Source of the DNA: an uncultured bacterium
GTDB lineage: Bacteria; Verrucomicrobiota; Lentisphaeria; Victivallales; UBA1829
NCBI GenBank assembly: GCA_900549415.1
Contig: URNX01000002.1
Location: 1 to 64,000, forward strand
Reading direction: 5' to 3'
DNA length: 64,000 bases
Below the pieces are notes generated by a model. It saw only the letters and a list, made by a program, of their open reading frames with translations, did no database searches and was not told the DNA's origin. Both the position numbers and the translations under genes were made by a program. Below, in pieces: positions 52,016 to 59,861 of the stretch (within the stretch, counting starts at the first letter, position 1; each line of letters opens with the position of its first letter).

Positions 52016-53095
52016 ATGAATCTTTACATTCACGTGCCGTTTTGTCACGGCAAGTGCGCCTATTGCGCATTCTATTCGGAACCTTCGTTTTCGCTTTCTC
52101 TCTGGAATGCGTGGCTGAACCGGATGGAACGGGAGCTGGCGAAGATTTCCGAGCCCGTCACAACGCTCTATCTCGGCGGCGGAACGCCGACGCTTGCGCC
52201 GGTGGAGGAGCTGGAAAAGCTCGGAAACATTCTCCGTAAAAATCTGACTTTCATTCCCGGATGCGAACGCTCGATTGAGTGCAACCCCGAGACGCTTACG
52301 CCGGAAAAGGCGTCGTTTCTTGCGGAATATTTCAACCGCGTCAGCATGGGGGCGCAGAGCTTTTCCGCCGCTTCGCTCCGGGCGATCGGGCGGACGGCGC
52401 GCGATCCGGATGTGATCCGCTCCGCTTATTCCGAGCTCCGCCGTGCGGGAAACCGCAATATCGGACTTGACATCATGTATGCGCTCCCCGGACAGCGCAT
52501 CAATGATTTCGCGTGCGATCTGCAGACCGTTTCCGAGCTTGCGCCGGAACACCTTTCCGCCTATTCGCTGACGCTGGAGGAGGGGACCGCGCTGGCTTCC
52601 GAAAAAGGCTTGCGCGTGCCTTCCGATGAAGAGTCCGCGGAGGAGTGGGAGCTGCTCGGATCGTTCGATCCCGTCCGCTATCCGCGCTACGAGATTTCCA
52701 ATTATGCCGCCTCTCCGCACGAATGCCGCCACAACCAGTCGGTCTGGCACGGCGAGCCGTATCTGGGGCTTGGTCCCGCCGCGAGTTCGTTCGACGGCAC
52801 GCGCCGCTGGACGGAGGCGCCGGATCTCCGCCGCTGGCTTGCGGGGGAACCGCCGGAGTTCGACGACATCCCGCACGAGAGCCGTCTGCGCGAAATTTTT
52901 GTCATGGGACTTCGCACGGTGCGCGGCTGGGAAAAATCCGGGTTCGCAAAGGTTACGGGAAGCTCCATTGAATTCATGCGTCCGCAATTTTCCCCGCTTT
53001 TCGACGCCGGGCTGCTGGAGGAGACGCCGGAGGCGATCCGCGCCACAACCCGCGGATTGCTTTTCTGGGATGATATCGGAACGGAGCTTCTCTGA
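52016..53095 (+). CDS. HemW-like radical SAM protein
   Basis: A 359-residue member of the coproporphyrinogen oxidase-like radical SAM family. Radical SAM cysteines in CHGKCAYC near 10-17 follow IHVPF; then LYLGGGTPT, NRVSMGAQSF, GLDIMYALPGQ and HLSAYSLTLEEGT appear in the order of HemW. HemW is a heme chaperone rather than a decarboxylase; the presence of both names in databases makes mislabelling common. It starts 7 bases after DUF3047 and ends one base before the opposing lacI-type stop. Confidence 0.88.
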   Translation: MNLYIHVPFCHGKCAYCAFYSEPSFSLSLWNAWLNRMERELAKISEPVTTLYLGGGTPTLAPVEELEKLGNILRKNLTFIPGCERSIECNPETLTPEKASFLAEYFNRVSMGAQSFSAASLRAIGRTARDPDVIRSAYSELRRAGNRNIGLDIMYALPGQRINDFACDLQTVSELAPEHLSAYSLTLEEGTALASEKGLRVPSDEESAEEWELLGSFDPVRYPRYEISNYAASPHECRHNQSVWHGEPYLGLGPAASSFDGTRRWTEAPDLRRWLAGEPPEFDDIPHESRLREIFVMGLRTVRGWEKSGFAKVTGSSIEFMRPQFSPLFDAGLLEETPEAIRATTRGLLFWDDIGTELL

Positions 53096-53096
53096 T

Positions 53097-54029
53097 TCAG
53101 TTCTGTTTCCGCGGCTTGCGAATGCTGCGTCCGTTGACCCACAGGTAGGGAACAAGAATCTGCTGCGGGACCTCTTTTTTCTGCGCGATGCGTTCAAGCA
53201 GATCGACGGCGTTGCGGGCGAGCTCCATGCCGTCCTGAACGGTGTAGACATGAGCCGGGCGGTAGTTCGGCGGCATTCCGAGCGCTTCCCACACGATGAG
53301 GGAGAGATCCTGCGGGATGCGGATTTTGAGCTTGGAAAACAGTTCCTGGGTGTTGATCCGGATCGGAACCAGGTAGATCAGCGCGGTGATTCCCTTTTTC
53401 ATAAGCCGCACCAGCGCGTTTTCCACAGCCGCATTGGTGACCTTGACGACTTCGCAACAGGGGTTCAGAAAGTTCATGCGGCAGGCGTCCCGGTAGGCTT
53501 GAGTGCGCTGACGGTTGTTGTAATGGTCGGAGTCCTGTGCGAGAAGATATCCGATTCTGCTGTGTCCGGCTTCGCGGAATCTGCGGACTGCTTCCATGAC
53601 TGCGCCGACGTCGTCTGAGGCAACGGAATAGACTCCGTTCAGCGGGTCGGGCGCGTGGTTGATGGTGACAATGGGGAAACCGGACGGCGGATTGCTCATT
53701 GGAACGAACGAAATCCCGCCCATGTAAAGGCGTTCGCTCCAGGTGTCCGGAGCATCCGGCAGAATCAGCTCCAGCCGGAATTTGCGCTCCGCCGCAACCG
53801 CTTGAATCGCGCAGAGAATGGATGATTCGTATGAGTAAAAACCAGTAATGAGCAGCGCAATGACTTTGGTCAGCGGAGTGTGCGGCAGGTATTCCAGCCG
53901 CCGGGCGACGGCGAGCACGCGCTGTGTCACGTCCCGCGAGATGCGCGGACTGTTGTTCAGCACTCGGGATACGGTGGCGGGTGAAACGCCCGCTTCCGCC
54001 GCGATTTCTTTGATTCCGGTCTTCTTCAT
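53097..54029 (-). CDS. LacI family transcriptional regulator
   Basis: A 310-residue repressor. The N-terminal helix-turn-helix is clear (GIKEIAAEAGVSPATVSRVL) with the hinge helix region next (ISRDVTQRVLAVARRLEYLP), then a periplasmic-binding-like sensor domain. It diverges from the GH3 gene, so its target is likely the GH3 promoter and its own. The ribosome site before ATG 54029 is weak. An inverted repeat at 54078-54094 lies between them. Confidence 0.92.
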   Translation of the reverse strand: MKKTGIKEIAAEAGVSPATVSRVLNNSPRISRDVTQRVLAVARRLEYLPHTPLTKVIALLITGFYSYESSILCAIQAVAAERKFRLELILPDAPDTWSERLYMGGISFVPMSNPPSGFPIVTINHAPDPLNGVYSVASDDVGAVMEAVRRFREAGHSRIGYLLAQDSDHYNNRQRTQAYRDACRMNFLNPCCEVVKVTNAAVENALVRLMKKGITALIYLVPIRINTQELFSKLKIRIPQDLSLIVWEALGMPPNYRPAHVYTVQDGMELARNAVDLLERIAQKKEVPQQILVPYLWVNGRSIRKPRKQN

Positions 54030-54038
54030 GATAGTGGT

Positions 54039-54066
54039 AATTTAGCGCCTGAAACGGAAATGTCAA
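54039..54066 (-). promoter_or_regulatory. Promoter of the lacI-type gene
   Basis: On the minus strand TTGACA (54061-54066, perfect -35), 16 bases, TAAATT (54039-54044). The start point lies only a few bases before the ATG, so the leader is very short or absent. Confidence 0.55.
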
Positions 54067-54077
54067 TTTTTTTGCAT

Positions 54078-54094
54078 AAAGTTTGCGCAACTTT
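54078..54094. promoter_or_regulatory. Possible LacI-type operator
   Basis: AAAGTTTGCGCAACTTT has six-base mirror arms (AAAGTT, AACTTT) and the core TTGCGCAA. It sits between the divergent promoters, just upstream of the GH3 -35 box, as expected for control by the adjacent regulator. Confidence 0.5.
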
Positions 54095-54107
54095 CCTCCG
54101 AAAAAAG

Positions 54108-54136
54108 TTGCATTTCGTTTTTCCGGCTTTTATATT
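54108..54136 (+). promoter_or_regulatory. Promoter of the GH3 gene
   Basis: TTGCAT (54108-54113), 17 bases, TATATT (54131-54136). Predicted start near 54143; the ATG at 54161 follows after CGGAGG. Confidence 0.65.
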
Positions 54137-54160
54137 ATTCCTGAAAACGGAGGTTTTGCA

Positions 54161-56401
54161 ATGTTTCCTTATCAGAAGAAAGAATTGAGTCCGGAAGAAC
54201 GCACACGCGATCTTCTTTCGCGAATGACCGTAGAAGAGAAAATCGGACAGCTTGTCAAGCTTGACGGCTTCCGATCCTATGAGCGTTCCGGTTCGGAATA
54301 CCGTCTGAAGCCGGAATTTACCGAAACCGTGGAGAAGTGGCTGATCGGTTCCATGTACGGTCTTGTCCGTGCCGACTGGTGGACGGAGCGGGACTGGAAC
54401 AGCGGCGTTCCGCCGGAGAAGATGAACGAAGTCGTCAATCTTTTCCAGAAATACATCCTTGACCATTCGCGTCTCGGCATTCCGCTTTACATCGCGGAGG
54501 AGGCGCCGCACGGACTGATGGCGCTCGGCACGAGCGTTTTTCCGACCGGACTTGGACTCGGCGCGTCGTTTGACCGCGCTATGATGAACCGCGTCGGACA
54601 CGTCATCGGTTCCGAGGCGCATGCGGCCGGCGTGCACTCGGTCTATGCTCCGATTCTGGATATCGTGCGCGAGCCGCGCTGGTCACGCACGGAGGAAAAT
54701 TATTCCGAAGATCCCTATCTGACGTCCGTTTTCGGCGAGGAGATGGTGAAGGGCATTTCCTCCGAGGGAACCGTTGCGACGCTGAAACATTTCGTCGCAC
54801 ACGGCAGTCCGGAGGGCGGACACAATCACGGTCCGGCGCACGTGGGACCGATCGAATTCCGCAACTGCCAGCTGCGCCCGTTCCGCAATGCGGTCCGCGC
54901 GGGCGCTCTTTCGATCATGAGCGCCTACAGCGACGTCGACGGAGAGCCCAGCAGCGGCAGCCGTCATCTGCTGACCGACGTCCTGCGCGGCGAGCTCGGC
55001 TTCAAAGGCTTTGTCGTTGCCGACCGCGGCGCAATCAAACTTCTCAAAGCGTTCCGTCTTGCCGATGACGCAGCCGAGGCGTCCGCCCGCGCTCTGAAAG
55101 CCGGATGCGATGTGGATGAAGGGTTCCTGGAATTCCACACCGCCGGACTGACCGAAGCGCTCCGCCGCGGTTTGATCGACGAAGGCGACCTGGATGTCTG
55201 CGCCGGACGCATTCTCTATACGAAGTTCGTGACCGGGCTCTTCGAGCATCCGTTCGCGCAAAGCCGTCCGGTTGAAATTCTGCGTTCGGCGGAGCATGAA
55301 GCGGTTGCGCTGGAGGCTTCGCGCAAAGCCATGACTCTGTTGAAGAACAACGGAATTCTGCCTCTGAAAAACATCCGTTCGCTTGCGGTGATCGGTCCGA
55401 ATGCGGACAATATGATGAATCAGCTCGGCGATTATTCCGCTCCGCAGAAACGGGAGACGGTCGTAACGGTTCTGGACGGCATTCGCGCCGAAGCGGAAAA
55501 AGCAGGTGTCGCGGTTTCGTATGCGCGCGGCTGCGGCATCCGCAGTATGGACAAAAGCGGATTTGATGAAGCTCTATCTCTTGCTTCGAAGGCCGACGCG
55601 ACCGTTCTGGTCCTCGGCGGATGCAGCACGAAGTACGGAACGGAAATGGTCCGTACGGAAACCGGCGCCGCCGTTCCGGAAATTCTTTCTCCGGAAAAGA
55701 GCGAAAAAGAGAGCGGCGAGGGGACCGACCGCGCCACATTCACGCTGTCCGGCGTTCAGCTGGAGCTGTTCCGTGCGTTGAAGTCCGCGGGAAAGCCGGT
55801 GATTGTTGTTCTTGTGCAGGGACGTCCGCTTGAAGTCGGCGAGCTCCGTGCGGATGCGGACGGTCTTCTGCTCGCGTGGTATCCCGGCATGTTCGGCGGC
55901 CGCGCGGTCGCCGAAGTGCTGTTCGGCAAATACAACCCCGCCGGCCGTCTCTCCGTTTCGATTCCGCGTTGCTCCGGACAGCTCCCCGTTTATTACAATT
56001 CTCTTTCATGGCGTCTGGATTATGTGGATTGCCCCGCTTCGCCGGAGCTCCCGTTCGGTTTCGGGTTGAGCTACACGACCTTCGCTTATTCCGATTTGAA
56101 GGTTGAGGGACGCACGGCGTCGGTGACTGTCGCGAACACCGGAAGCATGGACGGGGAAGAAGTCGTGCAGTTCTATCTGACCGACCTTGCAAGTCAGGTG
56201 CGCCGTCCGCTTCTGGAACTCTGCGGGTTCGAGCGCGTGTTCATCCCCGCAGGAGAGAAACGCACGGTTTCGCTTGAACTGACCGACGAGGTCCTCGGAT
56301 ACTATAACGGGAAACTTGAGTTTGTCGTTGAGCCCGGACGCTTTGAGCTGCGGGCCGGCGGAAATTCCGTGGATCTGATTCAGACGGAATTCCGGATTTG
56401 A
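54161..56401 (+). CDS. Glycoside hydrolase family 3 protein
   Basis: A 746-residue GH3 enzyme with the TIM barrel, alpha/beta sandwich and C-terminal fibronectin-like domain (PFGFGLSYTTFAYSDL). Family points visible: RWSRTEENYSEDP, KHFVAHGSPEGG and the nucleophile segment GFVVADRGA with Asp288. Most GH3 proteins have Ser-Asp-Trp here; Ala-Asp-Arg is unusual. There is no signal peptide, so it acts inside the cell, or the substrate is brought in first. CGGAGG lies 7 bases before ATG 54161; the open frame upstream is before the promoter. Specificity (beta-glucosidase, xylosidase or other) is not readable. Confidence 0.9.
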   Translation: MFPYQKKELSPEERTRDLLSRMTVEEKIGQLVKLDGFRSYERSGSEYRLKPEFTETVEKWLIGSMYGLVRADWWTERDWNSGVPPEKMNEVVNLFQKYILDHSRLGIPLYIAEEAPHGLMALGTSVFPTGLGLGASFDRAMMNRVGHVIGSEAHAAGVHSVYAPILDIVREPRWSRTEENYSEDPYLTSVFGEEMVKGISSEGTVATLKHFVAHGSPEGGHNHGPAHVGPIEFRNCQLRPFRNAVRAGALSIMSAYSDVDGEPSSGSRHLLTDVLRGELGFKGFVVADRGAIKLLKAFRLADDAAEASARALKAGCDVDEGFLEFHTAGLTEALRRGLIDEGDLDVCAGRILYTKFVTGLFEHPFAQSRPVEILRSAEHEAVALEASRKAMTLLKNNGILPLKNIRSLAVIGPNADNMMNQLGDYSAPQKRETVVTVLDGIRAEAEKAGVAVSYARGCGIRSMDKSGFDEALSLASKADATVLVLGGCSTKYGTEMVRTETGAAVPEILSPEKSEKESGEGTDRATFTLSGVQLELFRALKSAGKPVIVVLVQGRPLEVGELRADADGLLLAWYPGMFGGRAVAEVLFGKYNPAGRLSVSIPRCSGQLPVYYNSLSWRLDYVDCPASPELPFGFGLSYTTFAYSDLKVEGRTASVTVANTGSMDGEEVVQFYLTDLASQVRRPLLELCGFERVFIPAGEKRTVSLELTDEVLGYYNGKLEFVVEPGRFELRAGGNSVDLIQTEFRI

Positions 56402-56425
56402 CGAAATTCGGAAAGCTTTTTTTGA

Positions 56426-56451
56426 GGGCGGAAGAGATTCCGCCCTTTTTT
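56426..56451 (+). terminator. Terminator of the GH3 gene
   Basis: An 8-bp GC-rich stem (56426-56433 with 56438-56445), GAGA loop, then six T. It runs into the stop codon of the opposing CobS-like gene. Confidence 0.93.
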
Positions 56452-57205
56452 ACGCCATGATCATGCCGGCGAGCAGAAGCAGTGTTTCGGCGGAATAGCC
56501 GTAGAGGTCGAACATCCGCACGGTCGGCCGTCCGGTGAAGCGCAGAATGCTGTTCTTTTGAAGGCGTGCGATTCCCTTTGCCAGAAGGAGCAGAATAACC
56601 GCCGCCGCAAAACATTTGAGGTGAAAAGAAAGCAGTCCGATGAGCAGAAGCGTCGCCGCAGTCAGAATGAAGGGCTGATTCGGATTCTCTTCAGGGGCGG
56701 GGAGCAATGGATCAAAGCCGTCCGCGGCACAGGTGACAAGTTCCATTCGCACGAGGTATGCGCAGGTGAAAACGAAGAGCAGAATCAGCGGAGAGCCTGC
56801 CGTAATGAACCCGATTGCGAGCGCGCGGATCAGGTACAGACTGGCAAGGATGAAAAACGGGGTCATCTCCTTCTTCCATTCCAGTTTTCGCGTGAATGCC
56901 TCCGCGATGCCGATGTTCTGCACCCGGAGCGTCAGATAGGCGGAAAGGGTTTTGAGACCGTGCCAGCCGGTTGCGAGCTCCAGAGCCAGAGTCAGCGCCA
57001 GCGCCATGAGAAGCGCGGCGGCCAGCCAGCCGAAGAAGAGCTGGGCAAAACCGGCTGCGAGAGCGGAAATCAATCCGACGGCCGCGCCTATGAGCGGGAA
57101 AAGTTCCGCCTGAGGTTCCGTATCTTCCGATTGGAGTTTCAGCGAGAAAAAAACGTTCCATACCGCGGCGAAGCGGTCGCGGAGTTCCCCGTTCAGATTC
57201 ATCAT
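56450..57205 (-). CDS. CobS-like membrane protein lacking the acidic motif
   Basis: A 251-residue protein with six or more hydrophobic segments that aligns by eye with CobS, the cobalamin-5-phosphate synthase. FPLIGAAVGLISAL matches the CobS start block, and LRFTGRPTVRMFDLYGYSAE lines up with the end block that in CobS reads like GGxTGDxLGA. But the catalytic HxDGLADTxDG region is here GWHGLKTLSAYL, without the acidic residues. So it is either inactive, altered in function or only distantly related. It is the last gene of a lipid operon (OlsB-like, PlsC), overlapping PlsC by 4 bases; no cobalamin genes are near. Confidence 0.55.
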   Translation of the reverse strand: MMNLNGELRDRFAAVWNVFFSLKLQSEDTEPQAELFPLIGAAVGLISALAAGFAQLFFGWLAAALLMALALTLALELATGWHGLKTLSAYLTLRVQNIGIAEAFTRKLEWKKEMTPFFILASLYLIRALAIGFITAGSPLILLFVFTCAYLVRMELVTCAADGFDPLLPAPEENPNQPFILTAATLLLIGLLSFHLKCFAAAVILLLLAKGIARLQKNSILRFTGRPTVRMFDLYGYSAETLLLLAGMIMA

Positions 57206-57972
57206 GATGCGACCTCGATTCCAGAGTGTTTCCGGTAGGCGTCGAGCATGAGCGCGCGCACCTGTTCCGCCAGCTGTTTGCGGTCTCCGGTTTCCGGATA
57301 GACGAGCGGTTCCGGATAGACGTCCACATTGATTTCACGCAGTCCGAGCAGCTGCCAGACATGCGGGAGCAGGGTCTGATCTCCGAACCATGCGGGATTC
57401 ATGCCGCCGCACGGGACATGGTAGATGGTGATGAGCGGGAGCAGCGGACGCCGGTTTGCAATGACCGCTTCAAACGGCGTCGATTTGAACGGAAGAAGCC
57501 CGTGGAGTCCGTCCGTTGTCGTTCCCTCCGGATAGACGATCAGGGGGACTCCGAGTTCGAGCGTTTGTTCAAACTCTTTGAGCGTCGCGAGAGACTTGGC
57601 GGGAGATTTGCGGTCGATCCAGACCGGCTGGGAAAGCCCGATGTAGGAGCCGAAAAAGAACCAGTCGCGGATTTCTTTCTTCGGTGCGAATCGGACGCCG
57701 GTCAGAGAGGCGTGTACGAGAATATCCACATAGCTCTGATGATTGGAGACGAGCAGAATTCCTTTTTCCTCCGGCATTGTTCCGTGGATGCTGACGCGGA
57801 TATTGAGGATGCGGAGAATCCCGCGCGCCCACTCTCCGGCGAGCTGTGCGCCGAGTGCAATTTTCTCCTCACGCGTCTTCCCGATGAAGTGGATCGCGGT
57901 TTTGAGCTGCATCCACGGGAACCAGATCAGCAGACGGAGAATACGGAAGATTTTGCGGAAGAAACTCAGCAT
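57202..57972 (-). CDS. PlsC-type lysophospholipid acyltransferase
   Basis: A 256-residue 1-acyl-glycerol-3-phosphate acyltransferase family protein. The catalytic HxxxxD is in VSNHQSYVDI (about 78-87) and the phosphate-binding YPEGTTTDG follows (about 147-155). An N-terminal hydrophobic helix (RLLIWFPWMQL) can attach it to the membrane. It adds a second acyl chain to a lysolipid: in most cells phosphatidic acid, in ornithine-lipid systems (OlsA) the lyso-ornithine lipid. The upstream OlsB-like gene, overlapping it by 7 bases, makes the second option worth noting. Confidence 0.9.
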   Translation of the reverse strand: MLSFFRKIFRILRLLIWFPWMQLKTAIHFIGKTREEKIALGAQLAGEWARGILRILNIRVSIHGTMPEEKGILLVSNHQSYVDILVHASLTGVRFAPKKEIRDWFFFGSYIGLSQPVWIDRKSPAKSLATLKEFEQTLELGVPLIVYPEGTTTDGLHGLLPFKSTPFEAVIANRRPLLPLITIYHVPCGGMNPAWFGDQTLLPHVWQLLGLREINVDVYPEPLVYPETGDRKQLAEQVRALMLDAYRKHSGIEVAS

Positions 57973-58808
57973 GTCGCATACGCCTTTTCCGCCGGGACCG
58001 TGAGTTCTACATTGAAATGTTTTGTGTAGCGTTCCGGCAACTTTGCCACGTCGAGGACAATGAAGAAATCAATGGTTCCGAACAGCGGATCGAAGAGCGG
58101 CTCTCCGCAGATTTTTGCTCCGAGCCGCAGATATCCTTTGAAGAGGGGGGGGATGAGTGAACGGACGGAGAGCGTGTTTTCCGCCGCCTCCGTCATCTCT
58201 TCCGCGGAGGGGCGATGCATGAGATAGCCGGGCCGCGGAGTCGAGTGAATGGTATCGGAGAGATTGCCGAGTTTGAGCAGATGCTCGTAAATCATCCATC
58301 CGTGCGCGGGATTGGTCGTTTCGAGACTGACGCATCCGAGAAGATAGCGTTGTCTGCTGCGGTGAATCAGTTCCGAGATTCCGCTCCAGAGGAGGGCCAC
58401 GACGGTTCCGTTTCTGAATTCGGGGGCCACGCAGGTGCGTCCTACTTCGATTGCGAGCGGAGTGATCGGCTCGAGCCCTTCGATGTGGAATTCCTGTTCC
58501 GAATAGAATCCGAGCTTGGAGTGTGCCGCGATGGCGCCGAAATGGATGCGGTAGGTTCCGACGATTTTCCCGTCGTCCTTCCGGACGACGATAAGGTGGA
58601 GACAGCTGTCGTCGAATTCGTCTTTGTCGATTCCGTCATGAAGATCTTTGAGTCCTTTGCCCTGTTCGAGGTTGAAGACGCGGTAGCGCAGACGGAAAAC
58701 AGCTTCAAGTTCTTCGTCTGAGAGAGCAAACTTGATGAGGTATTGATCTTTTTCCGCGATAACGGGCGGATTTGCAACGAGTTCTCTGAATTCTTCCAAC
58801 CTGTTCAT
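57966..58808 (-). CDS. OlsB-like GNAT acyltransferase
   Basis: A 280-residue protein of the GNAT-like family that includes OlsB (ornithine N-acyltransferase) and acyl-homoserine-lactone-synthase-like enzymes. Typical blocks: AVFRLRYRVFNLEQG (about 36-50), DEFDDSCLHLIVV, IVGTYRI and LAIEVGRTCVAPEFRNG. These enzymes use acyl-ACP to acylate an amino acid. Together with the coupled PlsC gene, this suggests synthesis of an amino-acid-containing lipid, but the amino acid is unproven. GGGGAG lies about 10 bases before ATG 58808. It leads the three-gene operon. Confidence 0.8.
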   Translation of the reverse strand: MNRLEEFRELVANPPVIAEKDQYLIKFALSDEELEAVFRLRYRVFNLEQGKGLKDLHDGIDKDEFDDSCLHLIVVRKDDGKIVGTYRIHFGAIAAHSKLGFYSEQEFHIEGLEPITPLAIEVGRTCVAPEFRNGTVVALLWSGISELIHRSRQRYLLGCVSLETTNPAHGWMIYEHLLKLGNLSDTIHSTPRPGYLMHRPSAEEMTEAAENTLSVRSLIPPLFKGYLRLGAKICGEPLFDPLFGTIDFFIVLDVAKLPERYTKHFNVELTVPAEKAYATC

Positions 58809-58855
58809 TGTGGTGACTCTCCCCTGTCTTTTGCCTGAATTCTCTGTATGCCGTT

Positions 58856-58883
58856 ACTATAAACGCTTTTCGGAAAAACTCAA
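58856..58883 (-). promoter_or_regulatory. Promoter of the OlsB-like operon
   Basis: On the minus strand TTGAGT (58878-58883), 16 bases, TATAGT (58856-58861). The start lies near 58849, about 40 bases before the ATG. Confidence 0.6.
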
Positions 58884-58955
58884 ATTGATTTTGTGCGTTT
58901 TCCGTTAAAGTTTTTTATGTTTTGCTCAATTCTTTCATTTTTTCCTGATTTGCGG

Positions 58956-58983
58956 TTGATTTTTCCTTTTGAACGGCTATCTT
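58956..58983 (+). promoter_or_regulatory. Promoter of the zinc-ribbon coiled-coil gene
   Basis: TTGATT (58956-58961), 16 bases, TATCTT (58978-58983). It covers the possible TTG start at 58982, which makes ATG 59015 the real start. Confidence 0.55.
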
Positions 58984-59014
58984 GCCTTATCAGCAAATGA
59001 AAGGAACTGACGCC

Positions 59015-59716
59015 ATGAACGAATGGATTACGGACTTGCTCGCGCTTCAGGATCTTGATATGAAGATCCGCAATCTCAAACTCAGAATCGATACAATTCC
59101 GGCAGAAAAGAAACGTCTGAATTCACTCGTCAAAGATGCCATGGACGATGTTGAGGTCGCCAAGGACGGCTTGCGCAGAATCGAGCGCAGCATCAAGGAT
59201 CAGGAAGGCGAAGCGGAGAAACTCAACGAGGCTTCACGAAAACTTCTCACGCAGTCGGCGATGGTCAAGAAAAACAATGAATATCAGGCCATGATGGCGG
59301 ATATTGAGACGAAGAAAAAGGCAATCTCCGATATTGAAACAAAGATTCTCGAACTGCTGGACCAGGCGGAGGATCAGCAGAAAAATGTTGCGGCGGCGGA
59401 GAAGGAGCTTGCGGTGACCCAGAAGACCGTCAAAGCTGAAATGGCGGATCTTGTCGAGCTCAAACAGGAGCTTGAAGAGGATATTTCGGAAAAACTCAAA
59501 CTTCGCAAAGCGTATGAATCCAAAGTCGATACGCAGACCCTCAACGTCTATCATCGCCTCCTTGAGGGCGGAAAGGGCGAGCCGGTCGCAATGATCAATC
59601 AGGGTGTCTGCGCTTACTGCCGTCTCCGCGTTCCGCCGCAGACGGTCAACAATGCCAAAAAGGGAATTCTGACACTCTGCGACAACTGTTCGCATATTCT
59701 TTATCTGCACAGCTGA
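59015..59716 (+). CDS. Coiled-coil protein with C-terminal zinc ribbon
   Basis: A 233-residue protein: a long antiparallel coiled coil (about 5-175) and a C-terminal zinc ribbon with CAYC and CDNC (four Cys, about 201-226). This is the C4-type zinc-ribbon family (zf-RING_7; CT398 of Chlamydia), widespread but of poorly known function; the chlamydial member binds sigma-54 and a flagellar-type protein. AAGGA lies about 9 bases before ATG 59015. The gene stands alone, followed 145 bases later by fucI. Confidence 0.88.
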   Translation: MNEWITDLLALQDLDMKIRNLKLRIDTIPAEKKRLNSLVKDAMDDVEVAKDGLRRIERSIKDQEGEAEKLNEASRKLLTQSAMVKKNNEYQAMMADIETKKKAISDIETKILELLDQAEDQQKNVAAAEKELAVTQKTVKAEMADLVELKQELEEDISEKLKLRKAYESKVDTQTLNVYHRLLEGGKGEPVAMINQGVCAYCRLRVPPQTVNNAKKGILTLCDNCSHILYLHS

Positions 59717-59861
59717 CGATTTGCGGAAAAGTCATGCGCTAAATTGACTGTTTTATGAAGAATCTCAACTGTTCGACTTGCAACTTGTAAACCAGTCGGT
59801 ATTGTATCTGATGAATAAAAATGTTCTCAGATGCAAACCGAATTAAAAAAGGAGTACGGTT

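Noticed and set aside
54083..54160. Longer start for the GH3 gene
   Set aside because: The extra codons lie over the promoter TTGCAT-N17-TATATT and lack a ribosome site; ATG 54161 has CGGAGG.
59717..59861. Riboswitch or small RNA before fucI
   Set aside because: An 8-bp stem (around TATCTGA/TCAGATG) is present, but no known fold or conserved riboswitch core could be recognised.
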